Shown in pieces: positions 41,562 to 50,077 of a stretch of DNA of 64,000 nt; position 1 is the first letter of the stretch, and every line of letters begins with the position of its first letter. Source of the DNA: Streptomyces sp. DG2A-72 (lineage in GTDB: Bacteria > Actinomycetota > Actinomycetes > Streptomycetales > Streptomycetaceae). The stretch lies in contig NZ_JASTLC010000001.1 of NCBI RefSeq assembly GCF_030499575.1, positions 5,728,001-5,792,000 of the forward strand. The letters are read 5' to 3'. The notes beneath the pieces were generated by a model. It was given only the letters and a program-made list of their open reading frames with translations. It was not told the origin of the DNA and made no database searches. The position numbers and the translations under genes are program-made.

Positions 41562-44500
41562 ATGACCCGAGCCGAGCAGCCAACGGCCCCTCACCCGGCC
41601 CCCGACGACACCCTGGTCGCGGATTCCCGCGAGCGTGCCGTCCGCGCACTGCTGCGCCAACCGCAGCTCAAACGCTTGTGGAGCGCGCACCTCGTGGGCG
41701 GAGTCGGTGATGTGCTCGCGCTGCTGGTGCTGGTCGTCCTCGCCCTCCAGGTGGCCATCGCCGATGGCTCGTTCGGCGGCGGCTACCGTGGCGTGGCGTT
41801 CGCAGTGGCGACCGTCTTCGCCGTGCGCATCCTCGCGACGCTGCTCTTCGGAGCCGTGCTGCTGGGCCCGCTCACCTCGCTGACGTCCCAGGACGGTCCG
41901 CTCGACCGCCGCTGGACCATGGTCGGCGCGGACGGGCTGCGGGCCGCGCTGCTGATCGTCGCGCCGCTGTGGATCGACTGGACGCCGGACGACGCGCTGG
42001 CCGTCCTTCTGGTGACCGTCTTCGTGACCGGTGTCGCCGAGCGCTTCTGGACGGTGTGCCGGGAGAGCGCGGCGCCCGCGCTGCTGCCGGCCCCGCCCCC
42101 GGAGGGGGCGACGGTGCGCCCGCTGCCGGACCACCTGGACGCCCTGCGGCGCCTGTCGATCCGTACGACCTTCGTGGCGATCCCCCTCGCGGCTGCCGCG
42201 CTCATCGCGGCGGGCCTGCTCAACAACCTGCTGGGCGCCGGAATCGACTGGTTCGAGCAGCACCAGGCCGCCCTCGCCTCGTATGTGGCGGCCGGTCTCT
42301 TCGCCGCCTCCCTGTCCGTGCTGTCCTTCCTGGAGGTGCCCGGCACCCGCACCCCGCGCGCGCGGTCGCCGCTCGAAGGGCTGCGCCGGCCCAAGACGGG
42401 CGATGGCGTCGACAGGGGCCGGACTGGCGCGCTGCCCTTGCTGGTGCTGGCCTGCGCCGCCGTTGCCGCGGCGATCGCGGCGGCCGTCGCCGTGTCGGTG
42501 CTGCACGCCAAGGACCTGGGCGGCGGCCCGGTGACGTACGGGCTGCTGGTGCTCGCGCTGACCGGCGGTGTCGTCGTCGGCATCCGTACGGCTCCTTCGG
42601 TGCTCCCCGCCCTGTCGCGCCGCCGGCTGCTCGCGCTGGCCATCGCCTTCACCGGCGTCGCGCTGCTGGCCGCCGGGCTGGTGCCGGACCTGACCACCGT
42701 GCTGCTCATCGTCGCGCTGGCCGGCGTGGGGGCGGGCGTGGCCGCCAACACCGGGCACACGCTGCTCGACCAGGAGGCCGAGGACCACCGGCGGGCGCGC
42801 ACGACCGAGCATCTGCACGCGGTCGTACGGGTTTTCGTGGCGCTCGGCGTGGTGATCGCACCGCTGGTGGCGGCGCTCATCGGGCCGCACCGCCTGGAGA
42901 ACGGCAAGTTCGTGTTCGCGCACGGCGGCGCCGCGTTCACGCTGATGCTGGTCGGCGCGCTGCTCCTGCCGGTGGCCGCGCTGGTGCTGGCCAAGGTCGA
43001 CGACCGCTCCGGTGTGCCGCTGCGGAAGGACCTGCGGGACGCGCTGCTCGGCGGTGACGACCCGGAGACGGTGCCCGCCGCGTCCGGTTTCTTCATCGCC
43101 CTGGAGGGCGGCGACGGTGCCGGGAAGTCCACCCAGGCCGAGGCGCTCGCCGAGTGGATCCGGGCCAAGGGACACGAGGTCGTGGTGACCCGCGAGCCGG
43201 GCGCGACGCCGGTCGGCAAGCGGCTGCGGTCGATCCTGCTGGACGTGTCGTCGGCGGGGCTGTCCCACCGGGCGGAGGCGCTGCTGTACGCGGCGGACCG
43301 CGCGGAGCACGTGGACACGGTCGTACGGCCCGCGCTGGAGCGTGGCGCGGTGGTCGTCTCGGACCGCTACATCGACTCGTCCGTGGCCTACCAGGGGGCG
43401 GGGCGCGACCTGTCCCCGACCGAGATCGCCCGCATAAACCGGTGGGCGACGAACGGGCTGGTGCCGCACCTGACCGTGCTTCTGGACGTCTCGCCGGAGA
43501 CCGCGCGCGAGCGGTTCACCGAGGCGCCGGACCGGCTGGAGTCGGAGCCCGCCGAGTTCCACGCGCGCGTGCGGTCCGGTTTCCTGACGCTGGCCGCCGC
43601 CGACCCCGGGCGGTACCTGGTCGTGGACGCGGGCCAGGAGCCCGAGGCCGTCACGACCGTCGTCCGCGCGCGGCTCGACCAGATGCTGCCGCTGTCCGAG
43701 GCCGAGATCCAGGCCCGCGAGGAGGCGCGCCGGAAGGCCGAGGAGGAGGCCCGGCGCAAGGCCGAGGAAGAGGCCGCCCGCAAGGCCGAGGAGGAGCGGC
43801 TGGAGCGCGAGCGCCAGGAACAGCTCGAGCGGCTGCGCGCCGAGGAGGAGGAGCGCAAGCGGCGCGAGTTGGAGGAGGCGCAGCGGCGCGAGGCCGAACG
43901 GCAGGCCGAGGAGGCCCGGCAGCGGGCCGAGGAAGCGCGTCGGCGTGCGGAGGAGGAGCGGGTTCGGCTCCTCGCCGAGGAGAAGGCGCGCGCCGAGGAG
44001 GAGGCCCGCCGCAAGGCCGAGGAGGAGCGGCGGCGCCAGCAGGCCGAGGAAGAGGCCCGGCTTCGCGCCGAGGCGGAGGCACGGCGCCTGGAGAAGCAGC
44101 GGAAGGCCGAGGAGGCGCTGCTGCGCGCCGAGGAGGCACGCCGGCTGGCGGAGCAGGCGGCGGCTGCGGCAGAGGCGGGGCCTCGGCAGGAGACGGCTCC
44201 TGGGGCGCCGGGTGGGGCTCGGGAAGCGACGCCGGGTGCTGCTTCGGATGCGGCGCGCGGTGCGGCTTCGGACGCGGTGACGGTGCCTACGCCGGTCGTG
44301 ACGCCGGAGGAAGCGGCGCGCGGGCGGTCGGCTGAGGAGACGGCTGTGCTGCGCCCGGTGCGGGGGGATGCGGCTGAGGGCGGGACCGGTCAGGCCGGTT
44401 CCTCGGAGGCCGGTTCTTCCGGGGAGGCCGCTGCTGGTTCTTCCGGTGTCGGCGAGTCCGAGGTGACGGCCGAGCTGCCCAAGCCGGAGGTGGCTCCGGG

Positions 44501-44924
44501 GGCTGCGGACGAGACCGCTGTGTTGCCGCCGGTGGCGCCCGGTGCCGCCGATGAGACGGCCGTATTGCCGCCGGTCGTCCCTGGTGCCGCGGATGAGACT
44601 GCGGTACTTCCGCAGATGCCGCCCGGTGCGGCGGACGAGACCGCGGCGCTTCCTCCCGTACAGGGGGAAGATCCGGCGGACCGGGTTCCGCCGGGGTTCT
44701 TCCGGGACGAGTCGGCGGGGGCGCGGCCGGACGGCACCGAGGACCGTACGCGCGAGATGCCCCAGGTCGATGCGGAGGGGGCGCCCCGACGGCGGGCGCG
44801 GTCCGACTGGGCCGAGGAGACGCCGCTGGATGATCTGCCCACGTTGGCGGACGAATTGCTGGGGCCGCGCGAGGACGACGAGTTCGACGACGAGCGGGGT
44901 GGGGGGCGCGGCCCGCGGCGCTGA
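41562..44924 (+). CDS. tmk: Thymidylate kinase fused to a transporter-like membrane domain and a long coiled coil
   Basis: 1120 residues. Residues about 30-490: twelve or so hydrophobic segments of MFS type. About 508-710: thymidylate kinase with P-loop E-G-G-D-G-A-G-K-S-T, V-V-T-R-E-P-G (DRx/REPG motif), S-D-R-Y-I-D-S-S and the Arg-rich lid (R-L-E-S-E-P). About 715-880: Ala/Glu/Arg coiled coil (E-E-A-R-R-K-A type heptads). About 970-1060: acidic repeats of A-A-D-E-T-A-V-L-P-P-V. Normal Tmk is 210 residues. The fusion is known from Streptomyces. The kinase makes dTDP. Why it is tied to the membrane and to a coiled coil is unknown. It lies upstream of holB, as in many bacteria. Confidence 0.9.
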   Translation: MTRAEQPTAPHPAPDDTLVADSRERAVRALLRQPQLKRLWSAHLVGGVGDVLALLVLVVLALQVAIADGSFGGGYRGVAFAVATVFAVRILATLLFGAVLLGPLTSLTSQDGPLDRRWTMVGADGLRAALLIVAPLWIDWTPDDALAVLLVTVFVTGVAERFWTVCRESAAPALLPAPPPEGATVRPLPDHLDALRRLSIRTTFVAIPLAAAALIAAGLLNNLLGAGIDWFEQHQAALASYVAAGLFAASLSVLSFLEVPGTRTPRARSPLEGLRRPKTGDGVDRGRTGALPLLVLACAAVAAAIAAAVAVSVLHAKDLGGGPVTYGLLVLALTGGVVVGIRTAPSVLPALSRRRLLALAIAFTGVALLAAGLVPDLTTVLLIVALAGVGAGVAANTGHTLLDQEAEDHRRARTTEHLHAVVRVFVALGVVIAPLVAALIGPHRLENGKFVFAHGGAAFTLMLVGALLLPVAALVLAKVDDRSGVPLRKDLRDALLGGDDPETVPAASGFFIALEGGDGAGKSTQAEALAEWIRAKGHEVVVTREPGATPVGKRLRSILLDVSSAGLSHRAEALLYAADRAEHVDTVVRPALERGAVVVSDRYIDSSVAYQGAGRDLSPTEIARINRWATNGLVPHLTVLLDVSPETARERFTEAPDRLESEPAEFHARVRSGFLTLAAADPGRYLVVDAGQEPEAVTTVVRARLDQMLPLSEAEIQAREEARRKAEEEARRKAEEEAARKAEEERLERERQEQLERLRAEEEERKRRELEEAQRREAERQAEEARQRAEEARRRAEEERVRLLAEEKARAEEEARRKAEEERRRQQAEEEARLRAEAEARRLEKQRKAEEALLRAEEARRLAEQAAAAAEAGPRQETAPGAPGGAREATPGAASDAARGAASDAVTVPTPVVTPEEAARGRSAEETAVLRPVRGDAAEGGTGQAGSSEAGSSGEAAAGSSGVGESEVTAELPKPEVAPGAADETAVLPPVAPGAADETAVLPPVVPGAADETAVLPQMPPGAADETAALPPVQGEDPADRVPPGFFRDESAGARPDGTEDRTREMPQVDAEGAPRRRARSDWAEETPLDDLPTLADELLGPREDDEFDDERGGGRGPRR

Positions 44925-44957
44925 GCTCGGCTGGCGGGCCGCCCCGAGGCGGGCTCC

Positions 44958-45025
44958 CGGCTGTCCCGGCGTCTCGGCTGTCCCGGAGTCCCGGCTGTCC
45001 CGGAGTCCCGGCTGTCCCGACAGTC
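44958..45025 (+). repeat. 17-bp tandem repeats before holB
   Basis: CGGCTGTCCCGGAGTCC-type units at 44958, 44975, 44992 and (partial) 45009. Two are identical. They lie in the tmk-holB gap. Confidence 0.85.
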
Positions 45026-45102
45026 TCAGGAACCCCGTTGTCAGTGCCACCCCCCACAATGGGTGGCACAGCACGGACCGTGACGAAAGGGCGGGGTGAC
45101 CC

Positions 45103-46308
45103 ATGACCGTATGGGATGACCTGGTCGGCCAGGAGAAGGTGAGCGCGCAGCTCGATGCCGCCGCTCGCGATGCCGATGCCCTGGTCACCGCCACGGCCAC
45201 GGACACGCCGCCCCCCGAGGCGTCCAAGATGACGCATGCCTGGCTGTTCACCGGCCCCCCCGGCGCGGGGCGCATCCAGGCGGCGCGGGCCTTCGCCGCC
45301 GCACTGCAGTGCGTCAGCCCCGACCGCGCGCTCGGCGGAGCCCCCGGCTGCGGGTTCTGCGACGGCTGTCATACGACACTGATCGGCACGCACGCCGACG
45401 TCAGCACGGTGGTCGCCGTGGGCACGCAGATCCTCGCCGACGACATGCGGGACACCGTCCGCAAGTCGTTCACCTCGCCGGCGACCGGCCGCTGGCAGAT
45501 CATCCTCGTCGAGGACGCCGAGCGGCTGAACGAGAAGTCGGCCAACGCCGTTCTCAAGGCCGTCGAGGAGCCCGCCCCCCGCACGGTGTGGCTGCTGTGC
45601 GCCCCCTCCATCGAGGACGTGCTGCCCACCATCCGCTCCCGCTGCCGCCACCTGAACCTGCGGACGCCCTCGGTCGACGCCGTCGCCGACATGCTCGTAC
45701 GACGTGAGGGCATCGAGCCCCCGGTCGCCGCCGCCGCGGCCCGCGCCACCCAGGGGCACATCGACAACGCCCGCCGCCTGGCCACCGACCCGGCCGCACG
45801 CGAGCGCCGGGCCGCCGTGCTCAAGCTGCCGCTTCGGGTCGACGACATCGGCGGCTGCCTCAAGGCCGCCCAGGAGCTCGTCGACGCGGCGGCCGAGGAC
45901 GCCAAGCAGCTCGCCGCCGAGAGGGACGACAAGGAGACCGAGGAGCTGAAGGCGGCGATGGGCGCGTCCCAGGGCGGCCGTATGCCGCGGGGCACGGCCG
46001 GCGTGATGAAAGACCTGGAGGACAAGCAGAAGCGCCGCCGCACGCGTACGCAGCGGGACAGCCTCGACCTCGCCCTGACCGACCTCACCGGCTTCTACCG
46101 CGACGTCCTCGCCCTCCAGCTCGGCTCCCGCGTGGCCATCGCCAACGCCGACGCCGAGGAAACCCTGCAGCGCCTCGCCCGCGCCGGCTCCCCGGAGTCC
46201 ACACTCCGCCGCATCGAAGCCATCGCCGCCTGCCGAGACGCCCTCGACCGCAATGTGGCCCCGCTGCTGGCCGTGGAGGCGATGACGATGGCACTGAGAG
46301 CGGGCTGA
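45103..46308 (+). CDS. holB: DNA polymerase III delta' subunit
   Basis: 401 residues. W-D-D-L-V-G-Q-E at the start is the clamp-loader N-terminus. The P-loop is G51-P-P-G-A-G-R57 with Arg for Lys, so ATP hydrolysis is not expected, as in E. coli delta'. Zinc site C-G-F-C-D-G-C-H. Then I-I-L-V-E-D-A-E-R-L, N-A-V-L-K-A-V-E-E-P and the sensor-1 S-R-C. It is part of the clamp loader that places the sliding clamp on DNA. The C-terminal half has an actinobacterial Lys/Glu-rich insert. Follows tmk after the repeat tract. Confidence 0.92.
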   Translation: MTVWDDLVGQEKVSAQLDAAARDADALVTATATDTPPPEASKMTHAWLFTGPPGAGRIQAARAFAAALQCVSPDRALGGAPGCGFCDGCHTTLIGTHADVSTVVAVGTQILADDMRDTVRKSFTSPATGRWQIILVEDAERLNEKSANAVLKAVEEPAPRTVWLLCAPSIEDVLPTIRSRCRHLNLRTPSVDAVADMLVRREGIEPPVAAAAARATQGHIDNARRLATDPAARERRAAVLKLPLRVDDIGGCLKAAQELVDAAAEDAKQLAAERDDKETEELKAAMGASQGGRMPRGTAGVMKDLEDKQKRRRTRTQRDSLDLALTDLTGFYRDVLALQLGSRVAIANADAEETLQRLARAGSPESTLRRIEAIAACRDALDRNVAPLLAVEAMTMALRAG

Positions 46309-46423
46309 GGGGCGGCGGTCGAGCATCCTCGAACATGCGGGGGTGGCCGATGTGTTGACGACGTAACTCGTACGAGGCACAACTGCAGCAGCCGTCCGAG
46401 GCGGGACGGGCGGTCGGGCGGGA

Positions 46424-46555
46424 CAGGCCCCGCACCTGTCCGAGGCGGAGCTCGTACCCGTACGTGGCAGGCCCCGCACCTGTCCGAGGCGGAACTCGTA
46501 CCCGTACGTGGCAGGCCCCGCACCTGTCCGAGGGGGGACCCGTGCCCGTACGGGG
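46424..46555 (+). repeat. 44-bp tandem repeats in the holB-peptidase gap
   Basis: Units beginning CAGGCCCCGCACCTGTCCGA at 46424, 46468 and 46512 (44-bp period). The first two are nearly identical and the third decays in its second half. The other parts of 46309-46727 hold only shorter repeats and no gene. Confidence 0.85.
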
Positions 46556-46613
46556 CGCACCGCAGGCCCGATCTCGGCCGACCTGCGTCCGACCTGTGTC
46601 TGACCGAGAGGCG

Positions 46614-46656
46614 ACCCGCATCCGACCGAGACCTCACCCGCATCCGACCGAGACCT
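46614..46656 (+). repeat. 22-bp period repeat upstream of the peptidase gene
   Basis: ACCCGCATCCGACCGAGACC at 46614 and again at 46636, followed by a third partial copy. Part of the same repeat-rich leader. Confidence 0.8.
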
Positions 46657-46727
46657 GACCCGCACGCCTACGAGCCACACCTTGCACGCACAGCGACCAG
46701 TCCACCGCGCAGGGTTACGCTCGCTGG

Positions 46728-48389
46728 ATGCACATCAGGCGCGCATCCCGACCGACCAGCCGGAGCCCGAAGCCGAAGCCGAAGCCGAAGCCGAAGCCCA
46801 GGCTCCAGCACCCCGCCCGCCCCGGCACTCCCGGTACTACAACCACCGCTGCTGCACTCCTCACGGCCATCACCCTGCTCGCCTCCGCCTGCTCCTCCGG
46901 AGGTGCGACGACGTCGGCCGGTACGGCGGCCGAGGCGGCGCTGGCCGCGCTGCCTCAGGCGACGCCGGCGGCGCTCTCGCCGTTCTACGAGCAGAGACCG
47001 GGCTGGCGCAGCTGCGGGGTCCCCGGGTTCGAGTGCGCCACGATCAAGGCGCCGCTCGACTACGACCGGCCCGACGCCGGCGACATCCGGCTCGCCGTCG
47101 CCCGCAAGAAGGCCGCGGGCCCGGGCAAGCGTCTGGGATCGCTGCTGGTGAACCCGGGCGGGCCGGGCGGCTCGGCGGTCGGCTACGTGCAGGCGTACGC
47201 CGGTGTCGGCTACCCGGCGGAGGTCCGCGCGCGCTACGACATGGTGGCCGTGGACCCGCGCGGGGTCGCCCGCAGTGAGCCCGTCGAATGCCTCGACGGG
47301 CGGGAGATGGACACGTACACCCGGACGGACACCACGCCCGACGACGAGCGGGAGACGACCCAACTCGTCGACGCGTACAAGAAGTTCGCGGAGGGCTGCG
47401 GCAGCGACTCGCCCGAGCTGCTGCGCCATGTCTCGACTGCCGAGGCGGCGCGGGACATGGACATCGTGCGGGCGGCGCTGGGGGACCGGAGGCTGAACTT
47501 CGTGGGGGCGTCGTACGGGACGTTCCTCGGGGCGACGTACGCGGGTCTGTTCCCCGACCGGGCCGGGCGGATGGTGCTGGACGGCGCGATGGACCCGTCG
47601 CTGCCCGCCCGCCGACTGAACCTCGACCAGACCGCGGGCTTCGAGACGGCGTTCCAGTCCTTCGCGAAGGACTGCGTGCAGCAGCCGGACTGTCCGCTCG
47701 GCGGCAAGGGCACGGCGCCGGCGAAGGTCGGCGACAACCTGAAGGCGTTCTTCACGAAGCTCGACGCACAGCCCATCCCCACCGGCGACGCGGACGGCCG
47801 CACGCTCACCGAGTCCCTCGCCACCACCGGCGTGATCGCGGCGATGTACGACGAGGGAGCGTGGGCGCAGCTGCGCGAGGCGCTGACTCTGGCGATGAAG
47901 GAGAAGGACGGCGCGGGCCTGCTCGCCCTCTCCGACAGCTACTACGAGCGTGACGCCGACGGCCGCTACACCAACCTGATGTTCGCCAACGCCGCCGTGA
48001 ACTGCCTCGACCTCCCGGCCGCCTTCGACACCCCCGAGGAGGTGCAGAAGGACCTCCCCACCTTCGAGAAGGCCTCCCCGGTCTTCGGCGAGGGCCTCGC
48101 CTGGGCCACCCTGCCCTGCGCGTACTGGCCAGTGGCGCCCACGGGCGTACCGCGCCGCATCGAGGCCAAGGGCGCCGCCCCGATCATCGTGGTCGGCACC
48201 ACCCGCGACCCCGCGACGCCCTACCGCTGGGCCCGCGCCCTGGCCGGCCAGCTCTCCTCCGCCCGCCTCCTCACCTACGAAGGCGACGGCCACACCGCTT
48301 ACGGCCGCGGCAGCGACTGCATCGACTCCACGATCAACGCCTACCTGCTCCGCGGCACCCCTCCCACGAAGGGAAAACGCTGCTCATAG
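46728..48389 (+). CDS. Secreted lipoprotein alpha/beta hydrolase (tripeptidyl aminopeptidase/TAP-like)
   Basis: 553 residues. The N-terminus has five P-K pairs coded by a (CCGAAG)n tract, a signal helix T-A-A-A-L-L-T-A-I-T-L-L and the lipobox L-A-S-A-C. Domain: P-G-G-P-G-G-S (oxyanion), V-D-P-R-G-V-A-R-S, nucleophile Ser262 in G-A-S-Y-G-T, Asp in G-T-T-R-D-P-A-T-P and His in G-D-G-H-T-A-Y-G. The C-terminal TAP-like part holds the last two. It should cleave peptides outside the cell. Related enzymes are the Streptomyces Tap and SlpD/E peptidases. Confidence 0.88.
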   Translation: MHIRRASRPTSRSPKPKPKPKPKPRLQHPARPGTPGTTTTAAALLTAITLLASACSSGGATTSAGTAAEAALAALPQATPAALSPFYEQRPGWRSCGVPGFECATIKAPLDYDRPDAGDIRLAVARKKAAGPGKRLGSLLVNPGGPGGSAVGYVQAYAGVGYPAEVRARYDMVAVDPRGVARSEPVECLDGREMDTYTRTDTTPDDERETTQLVDAYKKFAEGCGSDSPELLRHVSTAEAARDMDIVRAALGDRRLNFVGASYGTFLGATYAGLFPDRAGRMVLDGAMDPSLPARRLNLDQTAGFETAFQSFAKDCVQQPDCPLGGKGTAPAKVGDNLKAFFTKLDAQPIPTGDADGRTLTESLATTGVIAAMYDEGAWAQLREALTLAMKEKDGAGLLALSDSYYERDADGRYTNLMFANAAVNCLDLPAAFDTPEEVQKDLPTFEKASPVFGEGLAWATLPCAYWPVAPTGVPRRIEAKGAAPIIVVGTTRDPATPYRWARALAGQLSSARLLTYEGDGHTAYGRGSDCIDSTINAYLLRGTPPTKGKRCS

Positions 48390-48398
48390 CCCACCTCA

Positions 48399-48428
48399 CC
48401 GGCCCCGGCGCGGGTGGCCCGGGGCCGG
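48399..48428 (+). terminator. Terminator after the peptidase gene
   Basis: 10-bp perfect stem (CCGGCCCCGG at 48399-48408, complement at 48419-48428), ten-base loop, no T-run. Confidence 0.6.
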
Positions 48429-48496
48429 TACGGAGCACCCCCCGAAACTGTGTAGACTTACCGACGTTGCTGATCGCACCATAGTGCGGACAGCGC

Positions 48497-48573
48497 GCCG
48501 CCTTAGCTCAGATGGCCAGAGCAACGCACTCGTAATGCGTAGGTCTCGGGTTCGAATCCCGAAGGCGGCTCCA
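48497..48573 (+). tRNA. tRNA-Thr (anticodon CGT)
   Basis: Full cloverleaf: acceptor GCCGCCT/AGGCGGC, anticodon stem ACGCA/TGCGT with loop CTCGTAA (anticodon CGT at 48531-48533), T-loop TTCGAAT, CCA encoded at the 3' end (48571-48573). Its 3' half from 48529 is repeated at 61,414, and it is the attachment site of the right island. Confidence 0.96.
48529..48573 (+). repeat. attL: 45-bp direct repeat inside tRNA-Thr
   Basis: Runs from the anticodon loop to the CCA end and is identical to 61414-61458. The classical footprint of tyrosine-integrase insertion into a tRNA 3' end. Confidence 0.93.
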
Positions 48574-48578
48574 CTTAG

Positions 48579-48611
48579 GACCAGGTCAGATGCCCTCTGA
48601 CCTGGTCTTTT
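48579..48611 (+). terminator. Terminator of tRNA-Thr, island-borne
   Basis: 12-bp perfect stem (GACCAGGTCAGA 48579-48590, complement 48596-48607) plus TTTT. It lies inside the island edge and resembles the chromosomal terminator after the second att copy. Confidence 0.9.
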
Positions 48612-49021
48612 GTGCTGGGCCTCTGATGGCTGGTCAGCTTGTTGGGCGGCGGCGCCTGAGGGGGAGCGCAAGGGGTGCGCATTGAGATTCGCTGTCCCAT
48701 GCCTGTGACCTGGTACTTTGCGCACGGGGGTGTCTCGGCCCGCGAGTGTCGGGAAAGCCGGGCGTGTCGATGGCCGGGTCAGGGTGGTCGGTGCAGGGGT
48801 GGAAGTGACTGGCTATCGGTGTTCCAGGTAGGAACGGCGCTGCGGTGGCCCCGTCTCCGGCGGTTGCCGGCGTGTGGACCCTGGGTTTGGGGAATGCGTG
48901 GAGATCGCGACTTCTGTTGGGAGTCCACAAATTCTGTCCGGGCCGCGGTCCCGGCCACGGACTCTGCGAGATGTGCGTTGCCGAGGCCTATGCCGACATC
49001 AGCGAGGCCGACCGGGCCGTC
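48612..49021. other. Non-coding stretch at the left edge of the island
   Basis: I see no integrase, RNA or convincing reading frame here. Frames on the minus strand are low complexity. Confidence 0.4.
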
Positions 49022-49375
49022 AGCGCGGATCAGGACCGAGCGGAGGGCGTGGCGGCTGATCTTCTCCGCGGTGGGGTCCAGTAAGCGGCCCTATACCCAG
49101 GAGTGTCCGCTGTGGCCGACCATGATCAGGTCCGCCCGGTGTTGTTCGGCTGCACGCACCAGTTCCTGAGCCGCGTGCCCGGCCCGTGTCCCGCCCTTGA
49201 AAGTGACGCTGTGCTCGGTGACGTATGGCTCGGCGGCAGCCAGCCAGCGGTGGCAGGCCCGTTCCTCGATCTCCAGTTCCTCGGTCACCTCGCCGACCGT
49301 CTCGCCGTAGTGCGGCAGATGCGCCTCCACGGCCACCGCGGTCAGCTCGGTCTCGTGCGGGTGGGCCTGCTATGC
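49022..49375 (-). pseudogene. Universal stress protein gene, truncated and frameshifted
   Basis: Minus-strand translation shows H-L-P-H-Y-G-E-T-V-G, R-W-L-A-A-A-E-P-Y-V, H-R-A-D-L-I-M-V-G-H-S-G-H-S. It then meets a stop in place of the usual Gly and continues in another frame as L-D-P-T-A-E-K-I-S-R-H-A and R-S-V-L-I. The UspA ATP-binding G-x2-G-x9-G-S/T region is thus broken, and the first half of the gene is missing, cut by the IS pieces to the right. Confidence 0.7.
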
Positions 49376-49412
49376 GCGGCGATCCGCAGGGGCTGCCGTG
49401 CTGATTGTCGAA

Positions 49413-49485
49413 GCGGGCCGTGATGCGCAAGTACGGCGTCGGCCACCCGATGGTGCAGAACGACTTGGAGTCGGCCTGGCTCCGG
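49413..49485 (+). pseudogene. Fragment resembling the IS21 istA helix-turn-helix
   Basis: About 24 codons (K-Y-G-V-G-H-P-M-V-Q, then L-E-S-A-W) align with the same part of the istA remnant at 9,352 (K-Y-G-V...L-T-S-A-W). Too short to be functional. Confidence 0.35.
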
Positions 49486-49489
49486 CCAC

Positions 49490-49894
49490 GTGATCAGCGA
49501 GTTGACGTCCATGGGTACCTACGGGCGGCAGATCCTGGCCGGCCGGCAAGCCGAGGAACTCCTGCGCAGCCTGCTCCACCTGGCCGCCAAGCACACCCAC
49601 ACCGCTCCCGGCCACCCCGCGATCTCCGCCGCCCGCTACTGCTTCCAGGCCCACTGCGCCGACCACGCCCACCTGTCGGAACTGGCCACCCTCGCCGAGA
49701 CCGTCGCCCAGTGGTGGGACGGCATCGAGGCGTACGTCCTGACCGGGATCACGAACGCCGCCGGCGAGGGCAACAACCGCGTCATCAAGCTCGACGCGCG
49801 ATGCGCCTTCGGCTACCGCAACCGCGCCAACCAGCGCCTACGGTCACTCTGCGCGACCACGAGACGCTCCCGACGCGAAGGGGTCCCCGACTGA
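49490..49894 (+). pseudogene. ISL3-family transposase C-terminal remnant
   Basis: 134 codons ending in the diagnostic ISL3 segment: T-G-I-T-N-A-A-G-E-G-N-N-R-V-I-K, A-F-G-Y-R-N-R-A-N-Q-R-L-R and C-A-T-T-R-R. The first ~70% of the transposase (zinc finger and two catalytic Asp) is absent. Confidence 0.75.
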
Positions 49895-50077
49895 ATTCGA
49901 TGACCCACTCATGTACGGCACCTGTTATTAAGGTGAACGATCGAATTCTTTGCGCCTGTGCGGTCGGTTTGTTGCCCGATCTTGGAATATCCCTTGGTCT
50001 TCGGCTGTGCCACCCCTGCCATGATCCTCAATCGCCAAGTGATTGTGATCGCTTCGTCAAGTGTTCAGGGGTGGGCT

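Noticed and set aside
41454..45275. A 1273-codon open frame on the minus strand opposite tmk
   Set aside because: It is a product of high GC without stops in the antisense frame. Composition is low-complexity R/L/G/H and the plus strand has clear domains.
46424..46656. CRISPR array
   Set aside because: The repeats are contiguous, there are no spacers, and no cas genes are nearby.
48396..48725. Minus-strand frame crossing the tRNA (contains G-I-R-T-R-D-L-R-I-T)
   Set aside because: This is the well-known false translation of a tRNA antisense strand.
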